Numbered from the stretch's first letter, positions 46,565 through 55,379 are shown. The stretch: 64,000 bases of DNA from Halalkalibacillus sediminis (GCF_002844535.1 NZ_PJNH01000002.1:186001-250000); one strand, 5' to 3'. Program-made: numbers and translations. The notes: generated from the letters alone by a model not told the origin.

Positions 46565-47251
46565 ATGAATGAAAATGAAAGAAAGTACATCCATCAATCT
46601 AAATGGAAGCGGCTGACGAGACAGCGTTGGTTCTATCCGACATTGTACATTACACTCGTAGCTGTTGTGTTGACGGGAATCTTGCTCTACCAGTTCCAGA
46701 CGCCTGAAACGACAAGTAACGATACGGATGGCATGAGCTGGGATGAGGAACAAGATGACTTGATGGGTATGGGTGATTCTGATGAAGGTGAAGATGCCGA
46801 ACCAGTTGTCGCTCAGCAAGAAGATTTAGTAATGCCAGTGTTACTCGGGGAAAATGCAGAAATCATGACAAAATTTTATGATGTCAATGCGTCCGAGGAA
46901 GATCAGCAACAAGCCCTCATCTTTTACAATAATCAGTATTATCAGAGCAAGGGCGTTGACATAACTTCCAAAGACGGCGAGACATTTGAAGTGATTGCTG
47001 CATTAAGTGGAACCGTGACAATGGTAGATGACGATGAACTCCGCGGGCAAGTAATTGAAATCGAGCACGAAGGAGAACGAACAACCGTCTATTCGAGTTT
47101 AAGTGAAGTGAACGTATCTGAAGGTGATGAAGTCAGCCAAGGGGACGTGATTGGAACTTCTGGCGAGAATGTATACGGTGAGCCTGATGTAACTAAAGTT
47201 CATTTCGAAATGATAGAAGACGGAACTTATGTTGATCCAGGATTTCATTAA
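46565..47251 (+). CDS. spoIIQ: Stage II sporulation protein Q (SpoIIQ)
   Basis: 228 residues. Forespore membrane protein that pairs with SpoIIIAH across the septum. One membrane helix (about 20-42), acidic linker, then a degenerate LytM/M23 domain (about 120-225): SKGVDIT replaces the first zinc histidine, VHFEM keeps only one His, so endopeptidase activity is not expected. ATG 46565 lies 6 nt after GAGGTG and is preferred to 46556/46559. Much shorter C-terminal tail than B. subtilis. Confidence 0.92.
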   Translation: MNENERKYIHQSKWKRLTRQRWFYPTLYITLVAVVLTGILLYQFQTPETTSNDTDGMSWDEEQDDLMGMGDSDEGEDAEPVVAQQEDLVMPVLLGENAEIMTKFYDVNASEEDQQQALIFYNNQYYQSKGVDITSKDGETFEVIAALSGTVTMVDDDELRGQVIEIEHEGERTTVYSSLSEVNVSEGDEVSQGDVIGTSGENVYGEPDVTKVHFEMIEDGTYVDPGFH

Positions 47252-47263
47252 GTTTTAAACAAG

Positions 47264-47292
47264 TATCCCTGCTTAGGCGGGGATATTTTTTT
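47264..47292 (+). terminator. Terminator of spoIIQ
   Basis: TATCCC / GGGATA stem with inner GC/GC pairs and seven T. Confidence 0.88.
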
Positions 47293-47328
47293 GTTAGGCT
47301 CTGTTTAAAGCTTAGTGTTGATATTTAT

Positions 47329-47360
47329 AAAAAACAGAACTTCCTTATAATTGGAAGTTT
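47329..47360 (-). terminator. Terminator of the minus-strand membrane gene
   Basis: AACTTCC / GGAAGTT hairpin with T-run on the minus strand. Confidence 0.65.
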
Positions 47361-47423
47361 TGTTGGTTTTATTGTCCTCTTCAACTAACGACCTGTTACT
47401 TTAAGTACATTTTTTTACAAGGT

Positions 47424-47720
47424 TTATTTTCCTATAAAATAAATAGTAAACATTAAGCCATTCATTATGAATACGGTTATTGGAAATAGCGAAGAAAATA
47501 ATGATATTACTATTTTTGCTTTTACACGCTCAAAATTAGCCTTGAACAAAAAGTAAAATGAAGATAAGACTAAAATAAATGTTGATAAGGTTCCAAATAA
47601 CAATATATTTCTATTCATTTCTCCTGATAATCTCGCCCATTCTTCCACATTAAATACAATTATTAAACCAATTAGTGCTAAAGATATTGAGACTATAAAC
47701 CATTTAGTAAATTTATTCAT
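47424..47720 (-). CDS. Small three-helix membrane protein, unknown
   Basis: 98 residues with three hydrophobic helices (about 7-24, 38-57 and 72-94) separated by short charged loops; MNKFTKWFIVSISLALIG start. ATG 47720 has GGGGGAGG upstream on the minus strand, so it is well translated despite no recognisable family; a longer in-frame start at 47768 lacks such a site. It interrupts the spoIIQ-spoIIID order and points against its neighbours, so is probably a local insertion. Confidence 0.65.
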   Translation of the reverse strand: MNKFTKWFIVSISLALIGLIIVFNVEEWARLSGEMNRNILLFGTLSTFILVLSSFYFLFKANFERVKAKIVISLFSSLFPITVFIMNGLMFTIYFIGK

Positions 47721-47965
47721 ACACTTTGCCTCCCCCTCTAAAATGCTTATCAAATAAAACTGCTTCATTAGTTGAATAAGTTAACTTTATGCAGTGAACT
47801 CAGATAATCTAAGCATATAATAATTTTCTATATATAGAACTATTTTACCTAATTATAGAACATTTGTTCTGTGAAATCAAATATCAACAACCAACTTTAA
47901 CAGAGCCTTTTGTTAGAAAACATAACCCATTCGCTCATCAATGAAACTATAGTGGGCAACTCGAA

Positions 47966-47993
47966 CATATTTCCCACCTGATGTGAATACAAT
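47966..47993 (+). promoter_or_regulatory. Sigma-E promoter of spoIIID
   Basis: CATATT (47966-47971), 14-nt spacer, AATACAAT (47986-47993; consensus CATACANT). It lies 46 nt before the spoIIID start. The rest of the 47721-48039 gap shows no gene. Confidence 0.75.
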
Positions 47994-48039
47994 TTACCAT
48001 CTACACCTTTAGAGGCAATTCCATCAGGAGGCGAGAGGT

Positions 48040-48294
48040 TTGCACGATTACATCAAAGAGCGAACAATCAAGATTGCCAAGTACTTACTGGAGACGAAAA
48101 AGACAGTCCGAGTCATAGCGAAAGAATTCGGCGTTTCCAAAAGCACAGTCCACAAAGATCTAACAGAGAGATTACCCACCATTAATCCCATGTTATTTAA
48201 AGAAGTAAAAAAAGTATTAGAATACCATAAGTCTATTCGACATATTAGAGGGGGAGAAGCAACCAAGCGCAAATACTTAGAAAAGAGTCATTAA
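48040..48294 (+). CDS. spoIIID: Stage III sporulation transcription factor SpoIIID
   Basis: 84 residues. Mother-cell DNA-binding regulator with helix-turn-helix TVRVIAKEFGVSKSTVHKDLTERLP and basic C-terminus HIRGGEATKRKYLEKSH; the first 45 residues are nearly identical to B. subtilis. TTG start at 48040 after AGGAGG. Slightly shorter C-terminal tail than B. subtilis. Confidence 0.96.
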   Translation: MHDYIKERTIKIAKYLLETKKTVRVIAKEFGVSKSTVHKDLTERLPTINPMLFKEVKKVLEYHKSIRHIRGGEATKRKYLEKSH

Positions 48295-48336
48295 AAGGCA
48301 CCTGGGAAATTTGCTGGTGTCAATTGTTCAGAAACA

Positions 48337-48352
48337 TATTTCCCGGGAAATA
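48337..48352. promoter_or_regulatory. 16-bp palindrome after spoIIID
   Basis: Perfect palindrome TATTTCCCGGGAAATA. The surrounding ACATATTTCCC...ATACAATTTAC repeats the left and right parts of the spoIIID promoter at 47965-47997 with a shortened middle. Confidence 0.45.
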
Positions 48353-48395
48353 CAATTTACGACATCAATCGAGTTTTTGGGTTGGTGTTTTTTTG

Positions 48396-48482
48396 TACTT
48401 TAAGAATGTTTATCTTTGTTAAAGGATTAAAGTATGTGAAAAAAAAAGCATTAGGACTTGGCGATAAGCCGAGTTTTTCTCA
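48396..48482 (+). repeat. Dispersed structured element, copy D
   Basis: Fourth copy. Module 1 TACTTTAA/TTAAAGTA present (inner stem has one mismatch). Module 2 retains ACTTGGC-GATAA-GCCGAGT plus T-run but has lost the upstream GGCTTTCGCC arm, so the alternative anti-terminator pairing is not possible here. Starts at a T-run, 44 nt after the palindrome. Confidence 0.88.
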
Positions 48483-48559
48483 TGATTATATGGAAAAAAA
48501 TTCATAATTGATGATACAATTATTTTAATGAAAATTCAGACAAAAAGGGTGCTAATTTG

Positions 48560-50209
48560 ATGAGAAATTTCTATAAACAAGATTCTTTACTTCAAAAATT
48601 ACTCAAAAAACATCTACCTGATGATTTCTTCGATTACGCAGACCGAGAATTGACTCACTTCGGTGAACGTGTAGCGGGAGAGATCGATGAGCGTGCCACT
48701 CATACAGATCGTGAAGGACAGCCGCGCCTGATCAAGTATGACAAAATGGGGAATGACATTTCGAAAGTCTGGGTAAATGAAGGCTATCAGGCGACGATCG
48801 ATGAAACGTATGAAACTGGAATCGTTGGTTATGTTCATAAAGAAATACCTGAATTAGGACGGAAGGGAAATTATTTTTACTCCTACGCTCAAGGTTATTT
48901 GCTCTCACAATCTGAACCTGGCTTTTATTGTCCGGTAACATTGACTATGGCAACGGCTTATTTGATCGATCATTATGCTGAAGAAAAGTTGCGAGCAGAG
49001 TTCTTACCACATGTGATAGCCACTGGTTACACCGAACTCTATGAGGGTGCTACCTTTTTGACTGAGCGACAGGGAGGGTCGGATGTAGGTGCCAATGAAG
49101 TAGAGGCGGTAAAAGATGGGGATCACTATCGTTTGATTGGTGAAAAATATTTTGCAAGTAACTCTGGTACTTGTGGAGTTGCGATGGTGCTTGCAAGAAT
49201 GGAAGGTGCACGTCCGGGGACGAAGGGGTTAAGCCTATTCTTAGTGCCATGGGAAGCAAATCGTTCATCGAATGGACTTACCATCAGACGATTAAAAGAT
49301 AAACTCGGTGTTCGAGCTGTTCCTTCTGCTGAAATTGAATTACACGGAGCTAAAGGATATTTAGTCGGAGAAGCTTCACAGGGCTTCAAGTATATGATGG
49401 AAGCTTTGAATTTATCACGAGTTTGTAACGCGGTCGCATCGATTGGAATCATGAGAAGAGCTTATGTAGAAGCACGTGACTACGCCGAAGATCGTGAAGC
49501 GTTTGGTGCGCCTCTCACTCGTTATCCTATGGTTCAGGAAACGCTTGTGAATCTTGCGGTAAAACTTGAGGTTGAAACGATGGCTATTTTCGACATGATC
49601 AAGCTTTTCGATGAGGTCACGCCCCAAGGTATGGGGGCACCCGAGCAGGACAGGACACTTCTACGTTTATACATTGCTATTTTGAAAAAAGAATCTGCAG
49701 AGCAAGCGATTGAATTTTCTCATGAGGCAATTGAAATGCATGGAGGTAACGGCTACATTGAAGACTTCGTGACGCCACGCTTATTGCGCGATGCCCAGGT
49801 ATTAACGGTTTGGGAAGGCACGGCAAATATTCTCGGACTTGAGGTGTTACGGTTAATTGAAAAATTCAACGCTCACGAGCCCTATCTCTCTGAAATGAGC
49901 CGTCGGTTGAAAGAAGTACAAGGTCCGGCGAAAGACCTGAAGCAACCAGTCGAGCAAGCGTTGGACGATTTAAAGCAAGCATTGGTTCAACTCGGCACCA
50001 TGAGTGATTCAGCCAAATTAATGTATCCGAAAAAAGTGGCTGAAGATATGGCTCTTATCTTAGAGGCCGTCGTAGCACTGGAAGCAGTTGAAGATGACCG
50101 TTCACATGCTGTTGCAGAAATTTATATATCAGAAAACTTTGATTCCGAAAAATACCGAGCAGAACCACTTGCTTCAAAACACTATGAGAAAATAGTCCAT
50201 GGAAGTTGA
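48560..50209 (+). CDS. Acyl-CoA dehydrogenase, AidB/isovaleryl type
   Basis: 549 residues. FAD-dependent acyl-CoA dehydrogenase of the longer AidB-like group: N-terminal helical domain, ATFLTERQGGSDVGANE flavin/substrate loop, GIMRRAYVEARDYAEDREAFG and HEAIEMHGGNGYIEDFVTPRLLRDAQVLTVWEGT, which carries the base/flavin motifs. It is inserted between spoIIID and mbl relative to B. subtilis. Substrate unknown; a branched-chain acyl-CoA would fit with icmF. ATG 48560 preferred to TTG 48557. Confidence 0.88.
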   Translation: MRNFYKQDSLLQKLLKKHLPDDFFDYADRELTHFGERVAGEIDERATHTDREGQPRLIKYDKMGNDISKVWVNEGYQATIDETYETGIVGYVHKEIPELGRKGNYFYSYAQGYLLSQSEPGFYCPVTLTMATAYLIDHYAEEKLRAEFLPHVIATGYTELYEGATFLTERQGGSDVGANEVEAVKDGDHYRLIGEKYFASNSGTCGVAMVLARMEGARPGTKGLSLFLVPWEANRSSNGLTIRRLKDKLGVRAVPSAEIELHGAKGYLVGEASQGFKYMMEALNLSRVCNAVASIGIMRRAYVEARDYAEDREAFGAPLTRYPMVQETLVNLAVKLEVETMAIFDMIKLFDEVTPQGMGAPEQDRTLLRLYIAILKKESAEQAIEFSHEAIEMHGGNGYIEDFVTPRLLRDAQVLTVWEGTANILGLEVLRLIEKFNAHEPYLSEMSRRLKEVQGPAKDLKQPVEQALDDLKQALVQLGTMSDSAKLMYPKKVAEDMALILEAVVALEAVEDDRSHAVAEIYISENFDSEKYRAEPLASKHYEKIVHGS

Positions 50210-50236
50210 GGGTAAGATCTAAATGCAAAAAAAAGC

Positions 50237-50278
50237 GATTCACACTCCTGGTTTTTTTATTAAGAATCAGGTTTTTTT
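50237..50278 (+). terminator. Probable terminator after the acyl-CoA dehydrogenase
   Basis: GATTC / GAATC or CCTG / CAGG pairing followed by seven T; weak stem. Confidence 0.45.
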
Positions 50279-50371
50279 GTTGTTTGAAGTGGATTTTTTA
50301 AATAGATTGAGCAAGAAAATTTCCCAATGGTTACTTAAAGGAAAGATTTAACATAACGGTCTGAAAAAAGT

Positions 50372-50400
50372 GTGACAGGCTTCCGAAAAAGTGATAAAAT
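50372..50400 (+). promoter_or_regulatory. Probable mbl promoter
   Basis: GTGACA (50372-50377), 17-nt spacer, TAAAAT (50395-50400); leader of about 78 nt. Confidence 0.6.
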
Positions 50401-50484
50401 ATTACAATAGATATGTATATTTTCGTGTAGTAAATAAAATAGATCGTTAAGAACCATATTTTTAGTCAGGGGGAGACGTTGTAA

Positions 50485-51486
50485 ATGTTCGCTAGAGACA
50501 TTGGAATTGATTTGGGAACAGCGAATGTTCTCATTCATGTAAAAGGTAAAGGAATCGTATTAAATGAGCCATCAGTTGTTGCGATGGACCGTAACACGGG
50601 GAAAGTTTTAGAAGTTGGACTGGAGGCGCGCCGTATGGTTGGCCGTACACCAGGAAACATCGAAGCGATTCGTCCATTAAAAGATGGAGTAATTGCAGAT
50701 TTTGACGTAACTGAGGCGATGTTACGTTATTTCATCGAAAAGATTAACGTCCGCGGCATGTTCTCGAAGCCGAGAATACTTGTGTGCTGCCCGACTAACA
50801 TAACAAAAGTAGAACAAAAAGCAATCCGTGAAGCTGCTGAAAAAAGTGGTGGGAAGAAAATCTATCTTGAGGAAGAACCGAAAGTCGCTGCAGTTGGAGC
50901 AGGAATGGATATTTTCCAACCTAGCGGAAACATGGTCATCGACATTGGTGGAGGAACAACTGATATAGCTGTTCTATCAATGGGTGACATCGTTACATCT
51001 GACTCGATCAAATTAGCAGGTGACAAATTCGATCAGGAAATTTTGCAATACATAAAACGCAAATATAAATTATTGATCGGTGATCGCACAGCTGAAGATA
51101 TTAAAATCAACGTTGCCACAGCATTCCCAGGTTCACGTAATGAAACTATGGATATTCGCGGGCGCGACCTAGTTTCTGGTTTGCCTCGAACGATTACTAT
51201 CCAGTCTGAAGAAATCGAGGATGCGTTGCGAGAAACGGTTGGACTGATTGTTCAATCAGCTAAATCTGTGCTCGAAAATACGCCTCCAGAATTGTCTGCT
51301 GACATTATCGACCGCGGCGTAACTTTGACAGGTGGCGGTGCGTTATTAGACGGTCTCGATCGTCTGTTAGCTGACGAATTGAAAGTACCAGTTTTCATCG
51401 CTGAAGATCCGATGACATGTGTTGCCAAAGGTACTGGCATCATGCTTGAAAACATTGATAAATTACCAAAGGAACGAGCTATCTAA
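50485..51486 (+). CDS. mbl: Rod-shape-determining protein Mbl (MreB-like actin)
   Basis: 333 residues. Actin-fold ATPase directing sidewall synthesis. Phosphate-1 motif IGIDLGTANVLIH, phosphate-2 MVIDIGGGTTDIAVLS, adenosine motif TLTGGGALLDGLD. Starts the mbl-flhO-flhP run; RBS GGGGGAG. Confidence 0.96.
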   Translation: MFARDIGIDLGTANVLIHVKGKGIVLNEPSVVAMDRNTGKVLEVGLEARRMVGRTPGNIEAIRPLKDGVIADFDVTEAMLRYFIEKINVRGMFSKPRILVCCPTNITKVEQKAIREAAEKSGGKKIYLEEEPKVAAVGAGMDIFQPSGNMVIDIGGGTTDIAVLSMGDIVTSDSIKLAGDKFDQEILQYIKRKYKLLIGDRTAEDIKINVATAFPGSRNETMDIRGRDLVSGLPRTITIQSEEIEDALRETVGLIVQSAKSVLENTPPELSADIIDRGVTLTGGGALLDGLDRLLADELKVPVFIAEDPMTCVAKGTGIMLENIDKLPKERAI

Positions 51487-51510
51487 TAAATAAAAAAAGG
51501 AGGCGTTCAA

Positions 51511-52329
51511 ATGCTCAGAGGATTTTATACGGCAGGTTCGGCGATGATCGCGAACCAGCGCTATCAAGATTCACTCACGAATAATATGTCGAATTCATTG
51601 ACTCCAGGTTATAAGCAGGATCGTGCTGCGTTCCGTGCGTTTCCTGAAATGTTGATCAAGAACATGGAGACACATGATGTCCCTACCAAAAACGGTTTGA
51701 CGCTTCCTTTTAATCAAACGGTTGGTTCGATTAATTCTGGTATGTACATGCAAGAGGACATCCCTTTATTTACTCAAGGTGATGTTCAGCCAACAGATAT
51801 CCCAACTGATTTGGCGATTCAAAATGGAAACCTTCCAGATGAGACGGGTTCAATCTTTTTCACCGTTCAGAACAATGAAGGTGAGACTCGCTTGACTCGT
51901 AACGGAAACTTCACGGTAGATGCTCAAGGTTATTTGACCTCTTCTGAAGGTCACTATGTCCTTAATCAAGATGGTGACCGCATTCAAACGGGCACAGAAA
52001 ACTTCGAAGTTACAGAGAATGGAGAAGTCATTTCGCCGTTTGATAATACCTTGATCGGGATAGCTTATCATCCGAATGCGAACGATTTGACGAAAGAAGG
52101 GTCAAATCTGTATGCAGTTAACGAAGAAGCTCCAGTTAATGCTCGAGCTGAAGCGGGTGTTGGTTTCCAAGTTCTTCAGGGGAATCTAGAGCGATCCAAC
52201 GTTGATCCTCAGCAAGTGATGACTGAGATGATGCGTTCTTATCGTAATTTTGAAATGAACCAACAAGTAGTGCGGATGTATGATCAAAGCATGGATTTAG
52301 CTGCCAACCAGGTTGGGCGTTTACGCTAG
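51511..52329 (+). CDS. flhO: Flagellar basal-body rod/hook protein FlhO
   Basis: 272 residues. Flagellar rod family with N-terminal NNMSNSLTPGYKQDRAAF (the usual NxANxxTxGYK helix), FTVDAQGYLTSSEGHYVLNQDG centre and C-terminal coiled VDPQQVMTEMMRSYRNFEMNQQ. 24 nt after mbl, RBS AAAGGAGG. Confidence 0.93.
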   Translation: MLRGFYTAGSAMIANQRYQDSLTNNMSNSLTPGYKQDRAAFRAFPEMLIKNMETHDVPTKNGLTLPFNQTVGSINSGMYMQEDIPLFTQGDVQPTDIPTDLAIQNGNLPDETGSIFFTVQNNEGETRLTRNGNFTVDAQGYLTSSEGHYVLNQDGDRIQTGTENFEVTENGEVISPFDNTLIGIAYHPNANDLTKEGSNLYAVNEEAPVNARAEAGVGFQVLQGNLERSNVDPQQVMTEMMRSYRNFEMNQQVVRMYDQSMDLAANQVGRLR

Positions 52330-52450
52330 AGGGTAAAATATTTACTCAAAGTGTTAGTCTTTGATAAAAAAGTGCGTGGGTTCAATTCGATTGAGCTCAC
52401 TTAAAACTTAAGGGCACGATATTTTTTACATAAAAAAGGTGGGGTTCGTA

Positions 52451-53281
52451 ATGCGGAGTATGCTGACTGCTGCGACGACGATGAATCAATTGCAGAGCCG
52501 GATGGATTTGCAGTCGAATAATTTGGCAAATTTGAATACATATGGTTATAAGGGTCGACAGAGTAATTTTTCATCGTTATTGTTCCAGCAAGTGGATAAT
52601 ATTCAGGGGAATGATGCGGATTCGCCGCGTTTGACACCTGAAGGGATTCGTCAGGGTGCGGGTTCTCGTCTTGCGCATACGAACATGAATATGAACGTAG
52701 GGACCTTACAAACTACTGAGCGTGAGTTGGATGTCGCAATCCAAGACCGTAATCGTTTCTTCGTGGTCAATGCTCAAGTAGAAAATGGCGAAACAGAGCA
52801 GCGCTTCACTCGCTCGGGTAATTTCTATTTACAGCCTATTAATGGTGGAGAGCAGTCGATGCTCACAACTAGTGAAGGGAACCCGGTCGCAGGGCAAAAC
52901 GGTCCGATACTAATCGATGAAGGGTTTGATGGTATACGCCTTACAGATCAAGGTGGCGTGGAAGTTACTCGTAACGGCCAAACAGCTGTTGAAGGGAACT
53001 TGCAAGTTGTCGACATCGAACGGACACGTGGATTAGAACCTGTTGGAGCGAACAGCTATAGACTGGACTTGGAAGGTTTAGGAGTGCCAGCAGATGAGCT
53101 AGTTGCAGCGGTGGCCCCTGCAGAAGCGAATTTAGCACCGGGAGCATTGGAAGCATCTAATGTGAACTTCGGACAAGAGATGACTTCGTTAATTGAATCT
53201 CAACGTGCCTATTCATTCAACGCACAAGCGATTCGTATGGGTGACCAGATGATGGGACTCATTGGAAGTATGCGCTCTTAA
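52451..53281 (+). CDS. flhP: Flagellar basal-body rod/hook protein FlhP
   Basis: 276 residues; paralogue of flhO with MNQLQSRMDLQSNNLANLNTYGYK-type N-terminus, FTRSGNFYL, and C-terminal SNVNFGQEMTSLIESQRAYSFN. ATG 52451 follows AAAGGTGGGG at 6 nt. The 121-nt gap from flhO contains hairpins (TCAAAG-N7-CTTTGA at 52345; AAGTG...CACTT around 52370-52412) but no clear terminator. Confidence 0.93.
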   Translation: MRSMLTAATTMNQLQSRMDLQSNNLANLNTYGYKGRQSNFSSLLFQQVDNIQGNDADSPRLTPEGIRQGAGSRLAHTNMNMNVGTLQTTERELDVAIQDRNRFFVVNAQVENGETEQRFTRSGNFYLQPINGGEQSMLTTSEGNPVAGQNGPILIDEGFDGIRLTDQGGVEVTRNGQTAVEGNLQVVDIERTRGLEPVGANSYRLDLEGLGVPADELVAAVAPAEANLAPGALEASNVNFGQEMTSLIESQRAYSFNAQAIRMGDQMMGLIGSMRS

Positions 53282-53346
53282 GTTTATTTTCAAATTGGAC
53301 AAACGTATGCAGATAGCATTTGTTTTGATAGAGAATTGAGGTTTCT

Positions 53347-53919
53347 ATGATGGCATCAGAATCTAATAACCAATCGAGTAAAAAAATGATACCTGGAACG
53401 AAGGTGTTTTCGCCTGAAGAACAAAAGCCAGTGTCAAAGGATACTGAAGAAAATTTAACGCCGATGGCAGAAGTACCAGGCATAAAGATGTTCGAACCAA
53501 CTCAAGGCAACGAAGACCCGGGTGATCCGTGGAAGAATGCCGTTCACCCTACACAATGGCCAGATTCGGAGGAAGAAACGGATACTATGCAACAAGAGGC
53601 AGTAGAAGAAAAGCAAGAACAACAAGAGCAACATGAGGAAGAACAAGAGAAAAAGCCCCAAAAAGAGGGCAAGAAAAGCAAGAAACGTAAAGAAGTAAAA
53701 GAAGAGAAAAAAGAAGAAGAGTTTAAGCATAAAAGAAAAGGATTTATTCGAATCTTCCCTGTATGGCTAAGGGTAATTGTCATCTTAGCGCTGACTGTTG
53801 GAGCATTAGTAGCCGGATTGATGGTTGGTTATGGTGTTCTGGGCGAAGGTGATGACATGAATGACGTTCTTGATCGTCAATTATGGGAAGGTATTTATGA
53901 CTATATGCGAGGTGAATAA
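53347..53919 (+). CDS. EpuA-family protein with one membrane helix
   Basis: 190 residues. Long, highly charged Glu/Lys/Gln-rich N-terminal part (about 60-135) then [37 protein letters not shown] and a short C-terminus with [12 protein letters not shown]. This end is the EpuA signature (often annotated as DNA-directed RNA polymerase subunit beta because of position, without evidence). Ends 2 nt before fabZ. Function unknown. Confidence 0.8.
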   Translation: MMASESNNQSSKKMIPGTKVFSPEEQKPVSKDTEENLTPMAEVPGIKMFEPTQGNEDPGDPWKNAVHPTQWPDSEEETDTMQQEAVEEKQEQQEQHEEEQEKKPQKEGKKSKKRKEVKEEKKEEEFKHKRKGFIRIFPVWLRVIVILALTVGALVAGLMVGYGVLGEGDDMNDVLDRQLWEGIYDYMRGE

Positions 53920-53921
53920 AC

Positions 53922-54356
53922 ATGCTTGATATTGAACAGATCCAGAAAATCATTCCACATCGCTATCCATTTTTGCTTGTCGATCGAGTCACTGAGCTCG
54001 ATGAAGGAAAAGGAGCGGTCGGTTATAAAAATGTGACTGCAAATGAACCATACTTCCAAGGCCATTTTCCAAATTACAAAGTGATGCCAGGCGTGTTGAT
54101 CGTCGAAGCATTAGCTCAGGTCGGTGCAGTTGCCATTTTGAAATTGGAAAAAAATCAAGGAAAACTCGGGATGTTTACTGGCATCGACAAATGTCGCTTT
54201 AAACGTCAAGTGAAACCTGGTGATACATTGAAACTCGAAGTTGAAATGTTGAAATTAAAAGGCCCGATCGGAAAAGCCAAAGCAATTGCTACTGTTGAAG
54301 GTGAGACTGCTTGTGAAGCAGAAATCATGTTCGCAATCGTAGATCCAGAAGAATAA
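53922..54356 (+). CDS. fabZ: 3-hydroxyacyl-[acyl-carrier-protein] dehydratase FabZ
   Basis: 144 residues, hot-dog fold. Catalytic His in [20 protein letters not shown] and Glu in the same segment; [14 protein letters not shown] start. Fatty-acid elongation. RBS GAGGTG lies in the end of the previous gene. Confidence 0.97.
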   Translation: MLDIEQIQKIIPHRYPFLLVDRVTELDEGKGAVGYKNVTANEPYFQGHFPNYKVMPGVLIVEALAQVGAVAILKLEKNQGKLGMFTGIDKCRFKRQVKPGDTLKLEVEMLKLKGPIGKAKAIATVEGETACEAEIMFAIVDPEE

Positions 54357-54366
54357 TAAAATTTGA

Positions 54367-54399
54367 GCACTGTCTTCAGAAAATGGAGGCGGTGTTTTT
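54367..54399 (+). terminator. Terminator of fabZ
   Basis: CACTGTCTTC / GGAGGCGGTG with G-T pairs, T-run. Confidence 0.78.
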
Positions 54400-54424
54400 G
54401 TTTTAGTAAAGATGTCTGCGTTTC

Positions 54425-54602
54425 AACGGGCGAGTCATCGGGCGGGTTTCTCCTTCTAAAGGGTGAGTTTCCATTCCAACGGGCGAGTTTCACGGTCCAA
54501 CGGGTGAGTTTCGCATTCCAACGGGTGAGTTTCCATTCCATCCGGCGAGTTTCAGGATCCAGCGGGCGAATTTTGCATTCTAACCGGCGAGTTTTCACTC
54601 CA
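54425..54602. repeat. 21-nt-period repeat array, locus 7 (AACGGG type)
   Basis: One partial unit then starts at 54437, 54458, 54478, 54499, 54520, 54540, 54561 and 54582 (21 or 20 nt). Core AACGGGYGAGTTT plus about 8 variable bases. Both strands remain open in one frame, giving unrelated heptads on each strand. The array begins 26 nt after the fabZ terminator. The remainder of 54603-54740 holds only the lipoprotein leader. Confidence 0.92.
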
Positions 54603-54740
54603 TTGGGGCATTCGCTCGTTATAATAAACAATTTACTTTTAGTGTGGCCCATTAATAAAAAACCTCTCATCTTTTTGAAATATTTTAAATCAATCTGGGT
54701 AACACTATGTGCGATGATGAAAATGATGGGAGGTAAAACA

Positions 54741-54953
54741 ATGAAATTGCACCTATTGAAATCCTTATTAATTTCTATGATGGTTCTTGCTTTATTCACT
54801 GGTTGTGCTACTGATGGTGGCGATAATGGTGAAGATCAACAGCAAGAGGATCAACAGCAAGATGACCAGCAACAAGATGACCAGCAACAGGACGATGAAA
54901 TGCAAGATGAGATGGATGAGGACATGAATGAAGACAACGGCGATGACCAATAG
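54741..54953 (+). CDS. Small acidic lipoprotein with DQQQ repeats
   Basis: 70 residues. Signal peptide with lipobox LFTG-C22; the mature part is almost only D, Q, E, M and N, with the pentad DQQQ(D/E) repeated four times (encoded by 15-nt repeats). ATG 54741 lies 8 nt after GGGAGG. It would be a membrane-tethered disordered peptide on the cell surface. No family recognised. Confidence 0.75.
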   Translation: MKLHLLKSLLISMMVLALFTGCATDGGDNGEDQQQEDQQQDDQQQDDQQQDDEMQDEMDEDMNEDNGDDQ

Positions 54954-54970
54954 ATAACTGATTCTCATGA

Positions 54971-55006
54971 AAAAAAGCTGACCTCTCTTCACACAGGTCA
55001 GCTTTT
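54971..55006. terminator. Bidirectional terminator
   Basis: Perfect AAAAGCTGACCT / AGGTCAGCTTTT, 10-nt loop; serves the lipoprotein gene and the minus-strand yjfB-like gene. Confidence 0.92.
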
Positions 55007-55013
55007 ACTCATT

Positions 55014-55193
55014 TTAAGCTTTAAAATCTACTGAATTACCCAAGTTCGGATCGATTTGAGCAGCGTCGAGTAACTTTTCCAACCCTTCACCTTGTGTGCT
55101 CATTTGATCTTTCACCTGGCCAGCCAAGCTCACCCCAACATTTTGTTTTAATTGCGCTTGGCTCATGGCGATAGATGCTGCAGCCACGTCCAT
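55014..55193 (-). CDS. yjfB: YjfB-like putative motility protein
   Basis: 59 residues: MDVAAASIAMSQAQLKQNVG followed by SLAGQVKDQMSTQGEGLEKLLDAAQ. Length and MSQ-rich start match the YjfB putative motility protein family. RBS GAGGTGAAG precedes the minus-strand ATG at 55193. A sigma-D-like promoter lies 30 nt upstream. Exact role unknown. Confidence 0.8.
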   Translation of the reverse strand: MDVAAASIAMSQAQLKQNVGVSLAGQVKDQMSTQGEGLEKLLDAAQIDPNLGNSVDFKA

Positions 55194-55222
55194 AGCTTCA
55201 CCTCACATTCCCTTTTCCTTTT

Positions 55223-55249
55223 ACATCGACAAAAAAATACATATATTAA
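55223..55249 (-). promoter_or_regulatory. Sigma-D-like promoter of the yjfB-like gene
   Basis: On the minus strand TTAA (55249-55246), 15-nt spacer, GTCGATGT (55230-55223); motility consensus is TAAA-N15-GCCGATAT. Confidence 0.6.
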
Positions 55250-55294
55250 CCCTTAAAAAGGAAGCTCACTAATGCTATTCACGGAATGTTCACA

Positions 55295-55323
55295 TTTACA
55301 ATTAGGAACATTATTCCTATATA
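55295..55323 (+). promoter_or_regulatory. Promoter of the comK-like gene with operator-like dyad
   Basis: TTTACA (55295-55300), 17-nt spacer, TATATA (55318-55323). The spacer is largely a perfect dyad TAGGAA-CATTA-TTCCTA (55303-55319), well placed for repression. Confidence 0.55.
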
Positions 55324-55379
55324 ATATAAAATATTGTAAAATAAATAGGTATAAATACTATTTTTAAGGGGGACCTTTA

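Noticed and set aside
54206-54799. Long minus-strand frame and a long plus-strand frame across 54363-54740
   Set aside because: Both pass through the locus 7 array and fabZ antisense; absence of stops follows from the repeat. The real gene here starts at 54741.
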